A DNA stretch of 64,000 nucleotides from Euryarchaeota archaeon UBA605 (GTDB lineage Archaea > Thermoplasmatota > Poseidoniia > Poseidoniales > Thalassarchaeaceae). Below the pieces are notes generated by a model. That model did not search any database, had not been told where the DNA came from, and saw only the letters and a list, made by a program, of their open reading frames with translations. Of the stretch, positions 28,399-37,803 are shown piece after piece; the stretch's first letter is position 1, and each line of letters starts with the position of its first letter. Position numbers and translations under genes: made by a program. The stretch lies in the NCBI GenBank assembly GCA_002504905.1, contig DATY01000001.1, forward strand, positions 39,137 to 103,136, in the 5' to 3' direction.

Positions 28399-28434
28399 CA
28401 AAAGTATTCAACAACTACCCAACTATCGAAGAAT

Positions 28435-29649
28435 GTGGAACTGATTGAAGCTATGACTCCCATGGGAGTTTTTGAGTATAAATTACCTCCTTCAAAAAGT
28501 CATATGATTAGAGAATTGATGCTTGCTTCTAAATCAAAAAATGAAACTGAGATTATTTTTGATGGAGCTCCAGGCGAAGATATAATCTCGATGAGTAATT
28601 GTTTACAATTAATGGGAGTTGAAATAATTATGAATGATGGAAATTGGTTAGTTAAGCCTCCGAAAGATGGTTTAACAGCCCCAAAAGTAAATATTGATTG
28701 CGGCAATTCTGGCACAGTTGCAAAAATAATGAGCGTTTTAGCAGCAACTTTTGACTCTGAAATAACAATAGACGGAGACTCCTCACTAAGAAAAAGAAGT
28801 AATATTGAATTGGCTGAAGTTCTAAGAGAAATGGGGTGTGAAGTCTCAGGAAATAGTTTTCCTTGTATAATTAAAGGTCCGCTAAAAGTTCAAAAAAAAT
28901 TAGAAGTAGATGTTTCAAAAACGAGTCAACCAATAACTGCCCTAATACTATCTTCTTCTGAATTTGGAGAAAGAATGAATGTAAAATTACTAGGGGAAGA
29001 AGTTAGCAAAGGATATTTACAACTAACAATTAATCTAGCCAAAAAATGGGGTTTTAAAGGAGAATTGAGAAATAATTCTATTGAGTTGATCAATTGGAAT
29101 GTAAAGTCTCCAGGTAGTGTGAAAATTCCATGTGAAATAAGCCTGTATCCGATGGCTATTTTATTGGATAGGTTACATCCAAATTTACAAGTAAAAGTAG
29201 ATACAGACGATCCAAACAATCTACTAGTATCGACACTTGAAAAACTAGAAAAAAAACCTTCTAAGGGATATGAAAGGCCTGAACAGGGAATATTGAATCT
29301 AGTAAATGCAAGTGATATAATTACCCCCGCAGCAGCATTAATGGCTATTTCAGCTGGAGGAGAAATAGTTGGCGCAGCACATAGTAAAGGTAAGGAATCT
29401 GATAGAATAATCAAAACATGTGAACTATTAAATGCCTTTTCTATGAATTGTGAATCAACAAAAGATGGAATAATTTTGATTGGAAATAATATTCCAAAAA
29501 AGCCTAAAAAACCTATAAAAACACATATGGACCATAGATTGGCCATGACTGCAGTAATACTAGGAACCTCCTGTGGAGCAGAAATAGATGATATTGAAAT
29601 TATTAAGGTAACACATCCTGAATTTATGGATATGATAAAAAGGCTATGA
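28435..29649 (+). CDS. aroA: 3-phosphoshikimate 1-carboxyvinyltransferase (EPSP synthase)
   Basis: 404 residues with the EPSPS landmarks: PPSKSHMIREL, NSGTVAKIM (usually NSGTTxR), GDSSLRKRS (usually RP), TSQPITALIL, HSKGKESDRI and MDHRLAMTAVILG. It adds PEP to shikimate 3-phosphate. Several substrate-loop positions differ from the usual consensus (lysine for arginine after NSGT, serine for proline after KR), so this is a divergent member. The start is GTG 28435. It stands between the DUF4105 gene and the convergent mutL, which ends 4 bp away. Confidence 0.88.
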   Translation: MELIEAMTPMGVFEYKLPPSKSHMIRELMLASKSKNETEIIFDGAPGEDIISMSNCLQLMGVEIIMNDGNWLVKPPKDGLTAPKVNIDCGNSGTVAKIMSVLAATFDSEITIDGDSSLRKRSNIELAEVLREMGCEVSGNSFPCIIKGPLKVQKKLEVDVSKTSQPITALILSSSEFGERMNVKLLGEEVSKGYLQLTINLAKKWGFKGELRNNSIELINWNVKSPGSVKIPCEISLYPMAILLDRLHPNLQVKVDTDDPNNLLVSTLEKLEKKPSKGYERPEQGILNLVNASDIITPAAALMAISAGGEIVGAAHSKGKESDRIIKTCELLNAFSMNCESTKDGIILIGNNIPKKPKKPIKTHMDHRLAMTAVILGTSCGAEIDDIEIIKVTHPEFMDMIKRL

Positions 29650-29653
29650 TGAT

Positions 29654-31603
29654 TTATCCGTGTCTACCAAAATGTTTGTCAAGATGATTCTGTGATAATT
29701 TCAAGATGGTAGGCCTTCCATGAACGCATGCCCATGGATTTGGGACCGTTCTCATGTCAAGTAATAATCGTCTCATTTCAGCTAAATTTAATTCTTGATT
29801 TGCTTTGACTGACCCCCGACAAGACTTCATGAATGCTACCTTATCACGTAATTTCTCTACTGTATCAATCCCTCTGGATTCTGGTTGAGAAGAAATATCA
29901 ATCAAAATATCATGTATAAAATCATTTAGTCCAGAATCTCCAATTAAAACATCGGGAACGGATTCTACAATCATTTTTCCATCAGATATAGAGATACTAA
30001 TCCCTAACTCAAGTAATCTGTCAGAATTAGAATGTGCAGCTGACAGCTCTCTTGCACCTAAAGAAATAACAATCGGATTGATTAATTTTTGAGGTTCCCA
30101 GTTAACCATAGATGAGCGCAATCTTTCATACCTTATTCTTTCATGTAATGCATGTTGATCGACTATGTATAATTCACCATCACCTTCTGCTAAAATATAT
30201 GAATCAGAGAATTGAGAAAGGACATTCATTACAGGTAAATCAGGTATAATTACGGCATCTGAGTAAGGTTCGTCAACTGGAGAAACAGATACTCCATTCA
30301 TAGAAAAACGATGCAATCCTCTTTCTTCAGATGATAAAGACTGAGAAATAGGATTAGAGTCTAATCCGGGTAAAATCTGTTGCTCTAAATCATTAGGAAA
30401 AATCTTACGCGTTGGAACCTTAGTTTTTTCAATTGATGTCCTTACACTACTAAAGTGAGTTTGTATTTTTTCTTTTTTATTAACTTGTGCCCAAGATGGC
30501 ATGAATTCTTCTGAATCATTTTCGATAATTTTTTCTTCAAAATTAATTCCTTCTAAAATTGTTAGGTCATTAAATTCTGGCTGAGTTGAAATTTTACTTA
30601 ATGTATATTTTATGCTCCTCTCTAATCTCTCTAAAACTCTCCATGAATTTTGTAATCTTACTTCCCTCTTTGTTGGATGTACATTTACATCTACCTCTTT
30701 TGTAGGAAGTTCCAAAGACAAAACTCCTATCGGATGTCTCCCCACCATCAATCTAGTATGATATCCTCTTCTAATTGATTGTAAAAATGGACCTGGGTTT
30801 ACTGGCCTACCATTCACCAGTATATGGATATCATCAGAACGAGAGCGGGAAATTCCTGGCGGAGATATCCAACCGTTCCAATTTTCTTTACCTGGAGCGT
30901 CTTTATCGGATTCTGAAGATTCAAGAGGTATTAATTTAGAAGAAGTAGTACCAAATAAATCATGTAATCTATCTTCCATTCCATCACAAGGCGGACAGTC
31001 TAATACGTTACGTCCATCTATTACAACAAATATCCCCACTTCCGGTTCGCTCAATGCCAATGAAATTGCTATATCTACTATTGCAGCATTTTCAGTTGAA
31101 GACCTTCTTTGGAAAGACAAACGTGCAGGTATCTTCTGAAATAAATTATTAACATCAACTTTTGTTCCAGGAGGAATTCCTATTACTTTGATTTCACCGA
31201 TAGTCCCATTGTCAACAGAAATTGAAAAACCTTCAGAGCCCCTAACTTTACTTGACAGGGTCATTTCACTAACTGCGGCAATTGAGGCTAATGCTTCACC
31301 ACGGAATCCCTTTGTTACAATTGTCCTTAAATCTTCAGAGGAAGAAATTTTACTGGTCGCATGTCTTTTGATGGCTAATTTAAGTTCTTCTTTAGGAATT
31401 CCATGACCATCATCAATTACCGATATTCTAGAAAAACCACCATTTTCAATCTCAACCCTTATCTTTTTACAACCTGAATCAATGGAATTTTCAACTAATT
31501 CTTTAACAACCTGTGCTGGTCTTTCAACAACCTCTCCAGCTGCAATCTGATCAATAGTCAATTCATCAAGTTGTTGAATTGGAATACGATTGGAGGTGGA
31601 CAT
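29654..31603 (-). CDS. mutL: MutL mismatch repair protein with endonuclease motif
   Basis: 649 residues. The N-terminal GHKL ATPase has ELVENSIDSG, DDGHGI and TKGFRGEALASIAAV. The C-terminal domain carries the metal-binding endonuclease motif DQHA(x)2E(x)4E (D482 to E493), with a matching SCRGSVKAN and a CVHGRP motif near the end. This predicts a latent nicking MutL, as in most bacteria without MutH. It starts 5 bp after the mutS stop, so mutS-mutL form an operon. MutS1/MutL are uncommon in archaea and their presence implies old transfer from bacteria. Confidence 0.96.
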   Translation of the reverse strand: MSTSNRIPIQQLDELTIDQIAAGEVVERPAQVVKELVENSIDSGCKKIRVEIENGGFSRISVIDDGHGIPKEELKLAIKRHATSKISSSEDLRTIVTKGFRGEALASIAAVSEMTLSSKVRGSEGFSISVDNGTIGEIKVIGIPPGTKVDVNNLFQKIPARLSFQRRSSTENAAIVDIAISLALSEPEVGIFVVIDGRNVLDCPPCDGMEDRLHDLFGTTSSKLIPLESSESDKDAPGKENWNGWISPPGISRSRSDDIHILVNGRPVNPGPFLQSIRRGYHTRLMVGRHPIGVLSLELPTKEVDVNVHPTKREVRLQNSWRVLERLERSIKYTLSKISTQPEFNDLTILEGINFEEKIIENDSEEFMPSWAQVNKKEKIQTHFSSVRTSIEKTKVPTRKIFPNDLEQQILPGLDSNPISQSLSSEERGLHRFSMNGVSVSPVDEPYSDAVIIPDLPVMNVLSQFSDSYILAEGDGELYIVDQHALHERIRYERLRSSMVNWEPQKLINPIVISLGARELSAAHSNSDRLLELGISISISDGKMIVESVPDVLIGDSGLNDFIHDILIDISSQPESRGIDTVEKLRDKVAFMKSCRGSVKANQELNLAEMRRLLLDMRTVPNPWACVHGRPTILKLSQNHLDKHFGRHG

Positions 31604-31607
31604 TTGA

Positions 31608-34301
31608 TTACTCCATTAGGTCATAATATTGAGATTTCTTAAGAGAATCAATCATCGCATAAAGAACTTCTTGAGATTCTCTGGGGCTGAGATTATCTGG
31701 ATCTATTAATCTCAATCTTTCAGCTATTTCTTTGAGCATAGGGTCAATAATTATCTCTTCTTTAACAATTGGTAGATCAGATTCTATAATCTCTTTATCA
31801 TCAATCTCTTGAGTTGTAGAATTTAGCATCCATCCGTAAATACTTGATTGGCCATCAGGCCTGGAGTCGGGAGATTTTTTTGAACCCGCTTTAGCGCCCT
31901 GAGCCTGACTTTCAAGAAAAATCAATAAATCTCTAGCTCTTTCAACAACAGAAATAGGTAGACCTGCTAATGCGGCAACTTGGACCCCATAGGATTGATC
32001 ACATGAGCCTTCAGAAATCGTATGTAAAAATCTTATTTCGCCATTGACATCTGCAACCTGAACATGAATATTTTTTAAATTTTCAAACTCATTTTCCAAG
32101 CCTATTAATTGATGATAATGGGTAGCAAATAATGTCCTTGCACCCAATCTTTGACAGATATCTTCTGTTACAGACCATGCAATTGCTAGACCATCAAATG
32201 TTGAGGTACCTCTACCAATTTCATCGAGAAGAATGAGACTTTTTTCTGTTGCGCGCCTAAGGATATGAGATACTTCTATCATCTCCATCATAAAAGTTGA
32301 GCGCCCACGACGTAAATCGTCATGTGCTCCAACTCTTGTGAAAACTCTGTCAATAATACCAATTTTTGCCTTTTCCGCTGGAACAAAAGAACCGGACTGA
32401 GCTAAAATTGATATTAATGCAGTCTGACGAAGATATGTTGACTTACCCCCCATATTTGGGCCAGTCAATAATAAAAAACTACTTTTATCATCTATCTTAA
32501 CATCATTTGGAACAAATCTACCGTCAGATTCTAGCACTGGATGTCTTCCAGAAGTAATCTCTATCTTATTTCCTACAATAATTTCTGGTTTACACCAAGA
32601 ATTTTTTCTTGCATGGATTGCAAATGAACAAATTACATCTGTAATTGCAATTTTTCTAGCAATTGTAGCAAGCTCCGAGGAATACTTTGAAACAAAATTT
32701 CGTAATTCGACGAATAACTCTCTTTCAAGAGCTTTTGCTCGATCATCTGCGGTCAAGATTATTTCTTCCCAGGATGATATATCATCAGTAGTATATCTCT
32801 CTGCATTAGTCATTGTTTGACGGCGACGGTAATGTTCAGGAACTTTATCTACGTGAGACTTAGTTATCTCAATGAAAAAGCCAAATTGCCTATTGTGCTT
32901 GATTTTTAAATTGGGAATATCTAACTTCTCCCTCTCTTGTGATTCAAAATTCTTTAACCAATCATTCCCTTCACCTGCCTTTTGACGAAGGTCATCTAAT
33001 TTTTCATCAACTCCAAATCTAAATATTCCTCCATCTCTGATAGTCGCTGGTGGCTCATCTACAATCTTTTCGGATATTAAATTATTAATCTCAGATAAAT
33101 TATCTAATCCAATTGATGCTTGATGTAATAATTCTGAATTACCTTCACTGAGGAGAGACTGAATATTTTTCATTCTGCTGAGACACTCTGAAATTGCAAC
33201 TAAGTCTCTTGCATTCGCTCGGCCATAGGCCAAACGGGTTGAAAGACGTTCTAGATCTCTCATAGATCTAAGTGATTCGCGAATCGAATCAAGTCTTCTG
33301 GGAGCTTTGAACAAACTGCTTACGGCAGAGTGCCTTAACCCAATTTTTTCCTTATCTGTTAATGGCCTCATAATCCATTCTCTCAGTAATCTTCTACCCA
33401 TCCAAGTCCTTGTGGAATCAATAGATTGTAAGAGTGAGCCTTGTTTTTCACCGATTAGTGTATGAGTAAGTTCTAAGTTTCTCAGTGTGGTTTGATCTAG
33501 AACTAAATGTCCATCATCAGCATCAAAATGAAGTTCACGAAGAGGGACTGTATCAATCAAATGTAAATTTGCTATATATCTTGCTGCCAGACCACAAGCC
33601 TGTAATGCTAAAGGTTTTGAATCTAAGTCAACACTTCCAAGATCTGAAACTTTCAAATGTTCACGGAGTGATTGTAACATTTGTTTTGGGTTTGCATCAT
33701 GTACACTCAGGATTACATTATCTAGATTCGAGATAAGTGATAAGATAGAGTCAGAAGAAGAATCCTTCTTTGAAACAACTAATTCACTCGGAGACCATCT
33801 TTGAATCTCATCTTTAATTCTCTCCCAACGACCAGCTCCTGATTGTTCTTGAATCCATGAACGTCCAGTAGATGAATCTAAGATTGCCATTCCAATAGTA
33901 TCATCTTTAAATGATAATGACGCTAAAACGCTTGAACCGTCCTCTCCAATTAAATTCTCTTCATACAAGGATCCAGGAGTATAGACTCTAGTAACTACTC
34001 TTTCAAGAATCTTAGATCCTGGACGCAGTTCTTCTTCTTGTTCACACATAGTAACTTTGTACCCAGCACGTAACATAGATTGAAGGTAAGACTCAACAGA
34101 GTGCCAAGGAACACCAGCCATTGGTACAGGGTTTTCAGAATTCTTGTCACGACTTGTCAGAGTAATTCCAAGTACTTCTGAGGCTAAAACCGCGTCTTCA
34201 TGAAACATTTCATAAAAATCGCCCATTCTAAAAAATAAAACAGTATCAGGATGTTGGGCTTTAATTTCTGCAAATTGATCCAACATCGACCTCTTAGCCA
34301 T
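31608..34301 (-). CDS. mutS: MutS DNA mismatch recognition ATPase (MutS1)
   Basis: 897 residues from ATG 34301. The N-terminal mismatch-binding domain has the GDFYEMF motif (the F-x-E wedge), then PMAGVPWHSVESYLQ. The C-terminal ATPase has Walker A TGPNMGGKST, Walker B ILLDEIGRGTSTFDGLA and a following ATHYHQL. MutS binds mismatches and recruits MutL. The start is fixed by GGAGG (34309-34313 on the complement) 7 bp upstream and by MAKRSMLDQF at the family N-terminus. The frame is open to 34364, but those codons hold a leader palindrome. Confidence 0.97.
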   Translation of the reverse strand: MAKRSMLDQFAEIKAQHPDTVLFFRMGDFYEMFHEDAVLASEVLGITLTSRDKNSENPVPMAGVPWHSVESYLQSMLRAGYKVTMCEQEEELRPGSKILERVVTRVYTPGSLYEENLIGEDGSSVLASLSFKDDTIGMAILDSSTGRSWIQEQSGAGRWERIKDEIQRWSPSELVVSKKDSSSDSILSLISNLDNVILSVHDANPKQMLQSLREHLKVSDLGSVDLDSKPLALQACGLAARYIANLHLIDTVPLRELHFDADDGHLVLDQTTLRNLELTHTLIGEKQGSLLQSIDSTRTWMGRRLLREWIMRPLTDKEKIGLRHSAVSSLFKAPRRLDSIRESLRSMRDLERLSTRLAYGRANARDLVAISECLSRMKNIQSLLSEGNSELLHQASIGLDNLSEINNLISEKIVDEPPATIRDGGIFRFGVDEKLDDLRQKAGEGNDWLKNFESQEREKLDIPNLKIKHNRQFGFFIEITKSHVDKVPEHYRRRQTMTNAERYTTDDISSWEEIILTADDRAKALERELFVELRNFVSKYSSELATIARKIAITDVICSFAIHARKNSWCKPEIIVGNKIEITSGRHPVLESDGRFVPNDVKIDDKSSFLLLTGPNMGGKSTYLRQTALISILAQSGSFVPAEKAKIGIIDRVFTRVGAHDDLRRGRSTFMMEMIEVSHILRRATEKSLILLDEIGRGTSTFDGLAIAWSVTEDICQRLGARTLFATHYHQLIGLENEFENLKNIHVQVADVNGEIRFLHTISEGSCDQSYGVQVAALAGLPISVVERARDLLIFLESQAQGAKAGSKKSPDSRPDGQSSIYGWMLNSTTQEIDDKEIIESDLPIVKEEIIIDPMLKEIAERLRLIDPDNLSPRESQEVLYAMIDSLKKSQYYDLME

Positions 34302-34319
34302 ATCTATTCCTCCAATACT

Positions 34320-34332
34320 CACGCTGAGCGTG
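34320..34332 (-). promoter_or_regulatory. Palindrome in the mutS leader
   Basis: CACGCT and AGCGTG flank a single base, a 6-bp inverted repeat 19 bp before the mutS start and directly before its GGAGG. In the mutS RNA it can fold into a short hairpin with a 3-nt loop. It may be a translational or transcriptional control element. Confidence 0.35.
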
Positions 34333-34427
34333 GGTTGACCACGAAGCGGAGGGTGCATAAGCAAATCGCCTGTAATCTCAAGAAATATATCATATATCTA
34401 CAGCACTACAAATAAATTAGTAGGACT

Positions 34428-34446
34428 TCTCCGACAGCGTAGGAGA
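34428..34446 (+). promoter_or_regulatory. Possible hairpin masking the eamA Shine-Dalgarno
   Basis: TCTCC (34428-34432) and GGAGA (34442-34446) form a 5-bp stem around a 9-nt loop. The right arm is the likely ribosome-binding site of the transporter gene starting at 34456. If formed in RNA it would hide the site. The stem is short, so this is tentative. Confidence 0.3.
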
Positions 34447-34455
34447 GTGTTTTTT

Positions 34456-35397
34456 ATGAGAAAAGTCAGTCACATTAAAACACATTTCCTAATGCTTCTA
34501 GTGGCAATAATTTGGGGACTATCTTGGGCAATCGGTAGAATTCTATCATTGGAAATACCTCCTATGACAGGGGCCTGGCTCAGATATATCTTAACAATGA
34601 TAATATTCTATATATGGTTTCTAATTCTTAAAATTAAAGGTAACAAAGTAAGATGGCTGCCAGATAAAAGAAGTACTTTTAGAAGTTTAATAATTATAGG
34701 ATTTACAGGAGTCTTATGCTATCAATTCTTCTTTATGCATGGTATGTACTATACCGCTGCAGGGGATGCATCTCTAATCATAACATTCAACCCAATTTTT
34801 ACTGTAATATTAGCCGCTCCATTACTCGGACAACCAATTTCTAAGAAGATGTTTTTAGGTTTATTCTGTGGATTTATTGGTGTTGGAATTGTTACAGGAT
34901 GGAGTCCGAACACGCAGATTGATTTCGAGGATAGAATTTTAGGTGACTTCTTAATTTTATGCGCCTCATTATCTTGGGCTGCTACTACTAATATGACAAA
35001 AAGACTAATGGATGGAAGAGATGGGATTAATAACTATAATTCTTTAGAAATTGTAGTTTGGTATTCATTAATTGGAACGATAATGATGACCCCCTTTGTA
35101 ATATATGATGTTTGGACTGATGGACTAATACTTCCAACAAGAGAAGGTTGGTTAGCGATTATATATTTAGGTGCATTTTCAACAGTTCTAGCGTACTACT
35201 GGTTTACAATTGGAATCGAAAAACTAGGCGCTACTGCCGCCTCTTCCTACATCTTCCTAGTTCCTTTATTTGGAATCCTCGGAGGATGGTGGTTATTGGA
35301 AGAAAATTTAGGATTTACAATAATTATTGGTTTTATAATGATTCTAATGGGAGTAAGAATTGTTCAAATTGAGAGCGCGAGATTAAAGACTTCTTGA
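34456..35397 (+). CDS. EamA/DMT-superfamily transporter
   Basis: About 313 residues with ten predicted membrane helices in two five-helix EamA repeats. Typical features are AIIWGLSWAIGR in helix 1 and AAGDASLIITFNPIFTVILA in helices 3-4, with matching SAAATTN-like and ATAASSYIFLVPLF segments in the second repeat. The family exports or imports small metabolites, and the substrate cannot be read from sequence. ATG 34456 has AGGAGAG 8 bp upstream and is preferred to GTG 34447. It diverges from mutS across 154 bp. Confidence 0.85.
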   Translation: MRKVSHIKTHFLMLLVAIIWGLSWAIGRILSLEIPPMTGAWLRYILTMIIFYIWFLILKIKGNKVRWLPDKRSTFRSLIIIGFTGVLCYQFFFMHGMYYTAAGDASLIITFNPIFTVILAAPLLGQPISKKMFLGLFCGFIGVGIVTGWSPNTQIDFEDRILGDFLILCASLSWAATTNMTKRLMDGRDGINNYNSLEIVVWYSLIGTIMMTPFVIYDVWTDGLILPTREGWLAIIYLGAFSTVLAYYWFTIGIEKLGATAASSYIFLVPLFGILGGWWLLEENLGFTIIIGFIMILMGVRIVQIESARLKTS

Positions 35398-35481
35398 TTT
35401 AACAGTGACACCCACATAATTTCTGTTGCTCACTTATCATTAAATACGGTAGGCCAGTCGGCCGAAGTCGAGGTTGTTCAA

Positions 35482-36018
35482 ATGGCACGTAAGCCCGCAT
35501 CCATGTATCGTCGACTTAAAGGTCAGGCATTTACTAGACGTCAGTACACTGGAGGTGTACCAAATAATCGAATTCTACGTTATTTCATGGGCAATAGAAA
35601 GAAAGCAGAAGCAGGAGGTTTTCCTGTAAAAGTTGTATTATTAGCAGATAATTCTTGCCAAATACAAGATAAGGCATTAGAAGCAGCTCGTCAAGTTGCA
35701 AATGCAAGAATCAGAGGCGCTGCTGGCGATAACTATGCTCTGAGAATGCATACTTATCCACACCAAATTCTTCGTGAAAATAAACAAGCTACAGGTGCTG
35801 GAGCCGACCGTGTATCTCAAGGAATGAGGCAGGCATTTGGTAAAAATGTAGGTACCGCCGCACGAGTTCAGAGAGGTCAAACAGTAATTTCAATTGTAAC
35901 TGATCCGGAACACTACGTTGTTGCAAGAGATGCATTGCGTAAGGCAAACTGTAAATTTCCTACACCTTGTACAATAAAGGTTGCTGAAGGTTCCGAGCAT
36001 TTGAAAGGACTAGTCTGA
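35482..36018 (+). CDS. rpl10e: Large ribosomal subunit protein uL16 (archaeal L10e)
   Basis: 178 residues matching archaeal L10e/L16: MARKPASMYR, the TRRQYTGGVP start, KKAEAGGFPVKV and GADRVSQGMRQAFGK. It binds 23S rRNA near the peptidyl transferase centre and tRNA elbow. A TATA-like TTAAATAC (about 35440) and a GGCC-AGTC-GGCC repeat (35452-35463) precede it. It heads a tight run with hpt and dph2. Confidence 0.97.
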   Translation: MARKPASMYRRLKGQAFTRRQYTGGVPNNRILRYFMGNRKKAEAGGFPVKVVLLADNSCQIQDKALEAARQVANARIRGAAGDNYALRMHTYPHQILRENKQATGAGADRVSQGMRQAFGKNVGTAARVQRGQTVISIVTDPEHYVVARDALRKANCKFPTPCTIKVAEGSEHLKGLV

Positions 36019-36028
36019 GTGTGGGGGC

Positions 36029-36607
36029 ATGATGCCCAAAGATCCTCTGACAATCTTGCATGAATCACTACGTGGTTCACCAATAATTTGGAAAGGAGAG
36101 TATCCTTATTTCATTCACCCAATTTCGGATGGGATTCCAAGAATGGATGCTGAAGTACTAAGAGCAACTAGAGACTTAATCGTTGAAAGTGTAGATTGGA
36201 CGAATATTGATTTAATTGTGACTGTAGAAGCAATGGGTCTACCACTTCTAGCAGCTGTTGGTGATGCGACGGGAAAGCCTACTGTTGTTATTCGTAAACG
36301 CTCTTATGGCATGGAAGGTGAAACAAGAGTTGATGTATCTACTGGATATTCACAATCTACGGTTTATATCAATGACATAAAACCAGGAGAAAGAATTCTA
36401 ATAGTAGACGATGTGATTTCAACTGGTGGTACATTGGAGCCTCTCCTAGAAACTCTAGAAAATATGGGAGTAATTCTCCAAGATATAGTGATAGCTATAG
36501 AAAAAGGCGATGGTCGAGAAAGACTGAATAATGAAAGACCCGAATGGCCTGTAAGATCTCTAGCAAGGATTGATATTATTGATGGAAAGGTAGAGATTGT
36601 AAAATAA
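36029..36607 (+). CDS. hpt: Archaeal-type hypoxanthine/guanine phosphoribosyltransferase
   Basis: 192 residues of the archaeal Hpt family, type I phosphoribosyltransferase fold. It has YFIHPISDGIP near the N-terminus, VEAMGLPLLAAV, VIRKRSYG and the PRPP-binding VDDVISTGGT loop. It salvages purine bases with PRPP. Adenine or an unknown base is a possible alternative substrate, as family members differ. The start is ATG 36029 or 36032, 10 bp after rpl10e, preceded by GTGGGGG. Confidence 0.88.
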   Translation: MMPKDPLTILHESLRGSPIIWKGEYPYFIHPISDGIPRMDAEVLRATRDLIVESVDWTNIDLIVTVEAMGLPLLAAVGDATGKPTVVIRKRSYGMEGETRVDVSTGYSQSTVYINDIKPGERILIVDDVISTGGTLEPLLETLENMGVILQDIVIAIEKGDGRERLNNERPEWPVRSLARIDIIDGKVEIVK

Positions 36608-36619
36608 TGAGGTGAGAAA

Positions 36620-37729
36620 TTGGATTTAGAGAAGCATGATTTCGAACTAGATGACTTGGTCGAACGGATCAAGGAAAATGATCATCGTTTAGTTGCATTA
36701 CAAGTTCCAGAAGGATTGAAGATGCAGGCATTGGAAATGATGGATGCAATAGAAGATGAGTCAGCTGCAAAAGTAGTTTTAGCAGCTGATCCTTGCTATG
36801 GTGCCTGTGACCTAGTGCATGATAAAATGAAAATGATGGGGGTTGAATTAGTTGCCCATATGGGTCATTCTCAAATGAATATAGATTCCGGAATGCCGAC
36901 ACATTTTATTCCTGTAACATACGAAGGGGATCCAAAAATAGATCCAGTAATTCCTATTCTAATGCAGCATAAGGCAATTGCAGAAGAAAGGCTAGCAAAT
37001 GTTGGTGAGGAAATTGACCTTACTAATGAGGAAGCGGTGGAAAGATTTGTCGACGCGGTCGGAAGAGTTGCACCTCTTACTGGAACTAAATTAGGGTTAG
37101 TTGGTTCAATTCAACATTTGCACTTATTATTTGATTACAAAAAAAGATTTGAAAATGCTGGTTTTGAAGTTGAGATTCCGGTTGGCGGGGCTAGGTTGAC
37201 ATTTCCTGGGCAAGTACTGGGTTGTAATTACTCAGGAGATGATCCTTCAATTGGGCATTACTTATTTTTAGGCTCCGGAGACTTTCATCCTATAGGTTTA
37301 GTAATGCATACCGGGAAACCTTTAGCATTACTTGATCCATATACTGGAGATGCAAGTGAGATGTCATTCAGTAGAATTGAAAGACTCCTAAGACAGAGAA
37401 TGGGCCTTATTTTTGCAGTAGACAATGCAAAGAGTTTTGGTATCTTAATTGGTGAAAAACCTGGTCAAATGAGAAGAAACTTGGCAATCAGAATGAAAAA
37501 TTTGCTTAAAAAACATGGGAAAAAAGGATATTTACTCGCTATGGACCATGTAGGCCCTGATTTGATTGATTTCTACCCTGTAGATGCCTTTGTTAATACC
37601 GCTTGTCCGAGAATTGCGATTGATGATGCAGTTAAGTATGCTAAACCACTTATCACTCCTTTCGAACTAGAAGTCTCTCTAGGTGAGAAAAATTGGGAAA
37701 ATGGATATCAATTTGATGAAATCCCATAA
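36620..37729 (+). CDS. dph2: Dph2, diphthamide synthesis radical enzyme
   Basis: 369 residues. The three conserved cysteines that ligate the unusual [4Fe-4S] cluster are C59 in DPCYGACD, C202 in LGCNYSG and C329 in NTACPRI, with spacing as in characterised archaeal Dph2. It transfers a 3-amino-3-carboxypropyl group from S-adenosylmethionine to a histidine of elongation factor 2. The start is TTG 36620, set by GAGGTGA 5 bp upstream. It lies 12 bp after hpt. Confidence 0.95.
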   Translation: MDLEKHDFELDDLVERIKENDHRLVALQVPEGLKMQALEMMDAIEDESAAKVVLAADPCYGACDLVHDKMKMMGVELVAHMGHSQMNIDSGMPTHFIPVTYEGDPKIDPVIPILMQHKAIAEERLANVGEEIDLTNEEAVERFVDAVGRVAPLTGTKLGLVGSIQHLHLLFDYKKRFENAGFEVEIPVGGARLTFPGQVLGCNYSGDDPSIGHYLFLGSGDFHPIGLVMHTGKPLALLDPYTGDASEMSFSRIERLLRQRMGLIFAVDNAKSFGILIGEKPGQMRRNLAIRMKNLLKKHGKKGYLLAMDHVGPDLIDFYPVDAFVNTACPRIAIDDAVKYAKPLITPFELEVSLGEKNWENGYQFDEIP

Positions 37730-37803
37730 ATCATTATCAAATATTTACCAAACTGATAAAGATTCAGGATAGGTCTAAGAACGACCGAATAAAGAACGTA
37801 CTG

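Noticed and set aside
28926..29546. 206-codon antisense frame inside aroA
   Set aside because: The opposite strand encodes EPSP synthase with family motifs; this frame is a by-product of codon use.
35452..35466. GGCC-AGTC-GGCC and TCGGCCGA repeats before rpl10e as a regulatory element
   Set aside because: The stems are 4 bp and self-complementary by chance in a GC-rich patch; too weak to list as a feature.
37730..37803. Gap upstream of orc1 considered as the replication origin
   Set aside because: Only 74 bp, with no repeated motif; the TTAACGC array at 43.4-43.6 kb is a much better candidate.
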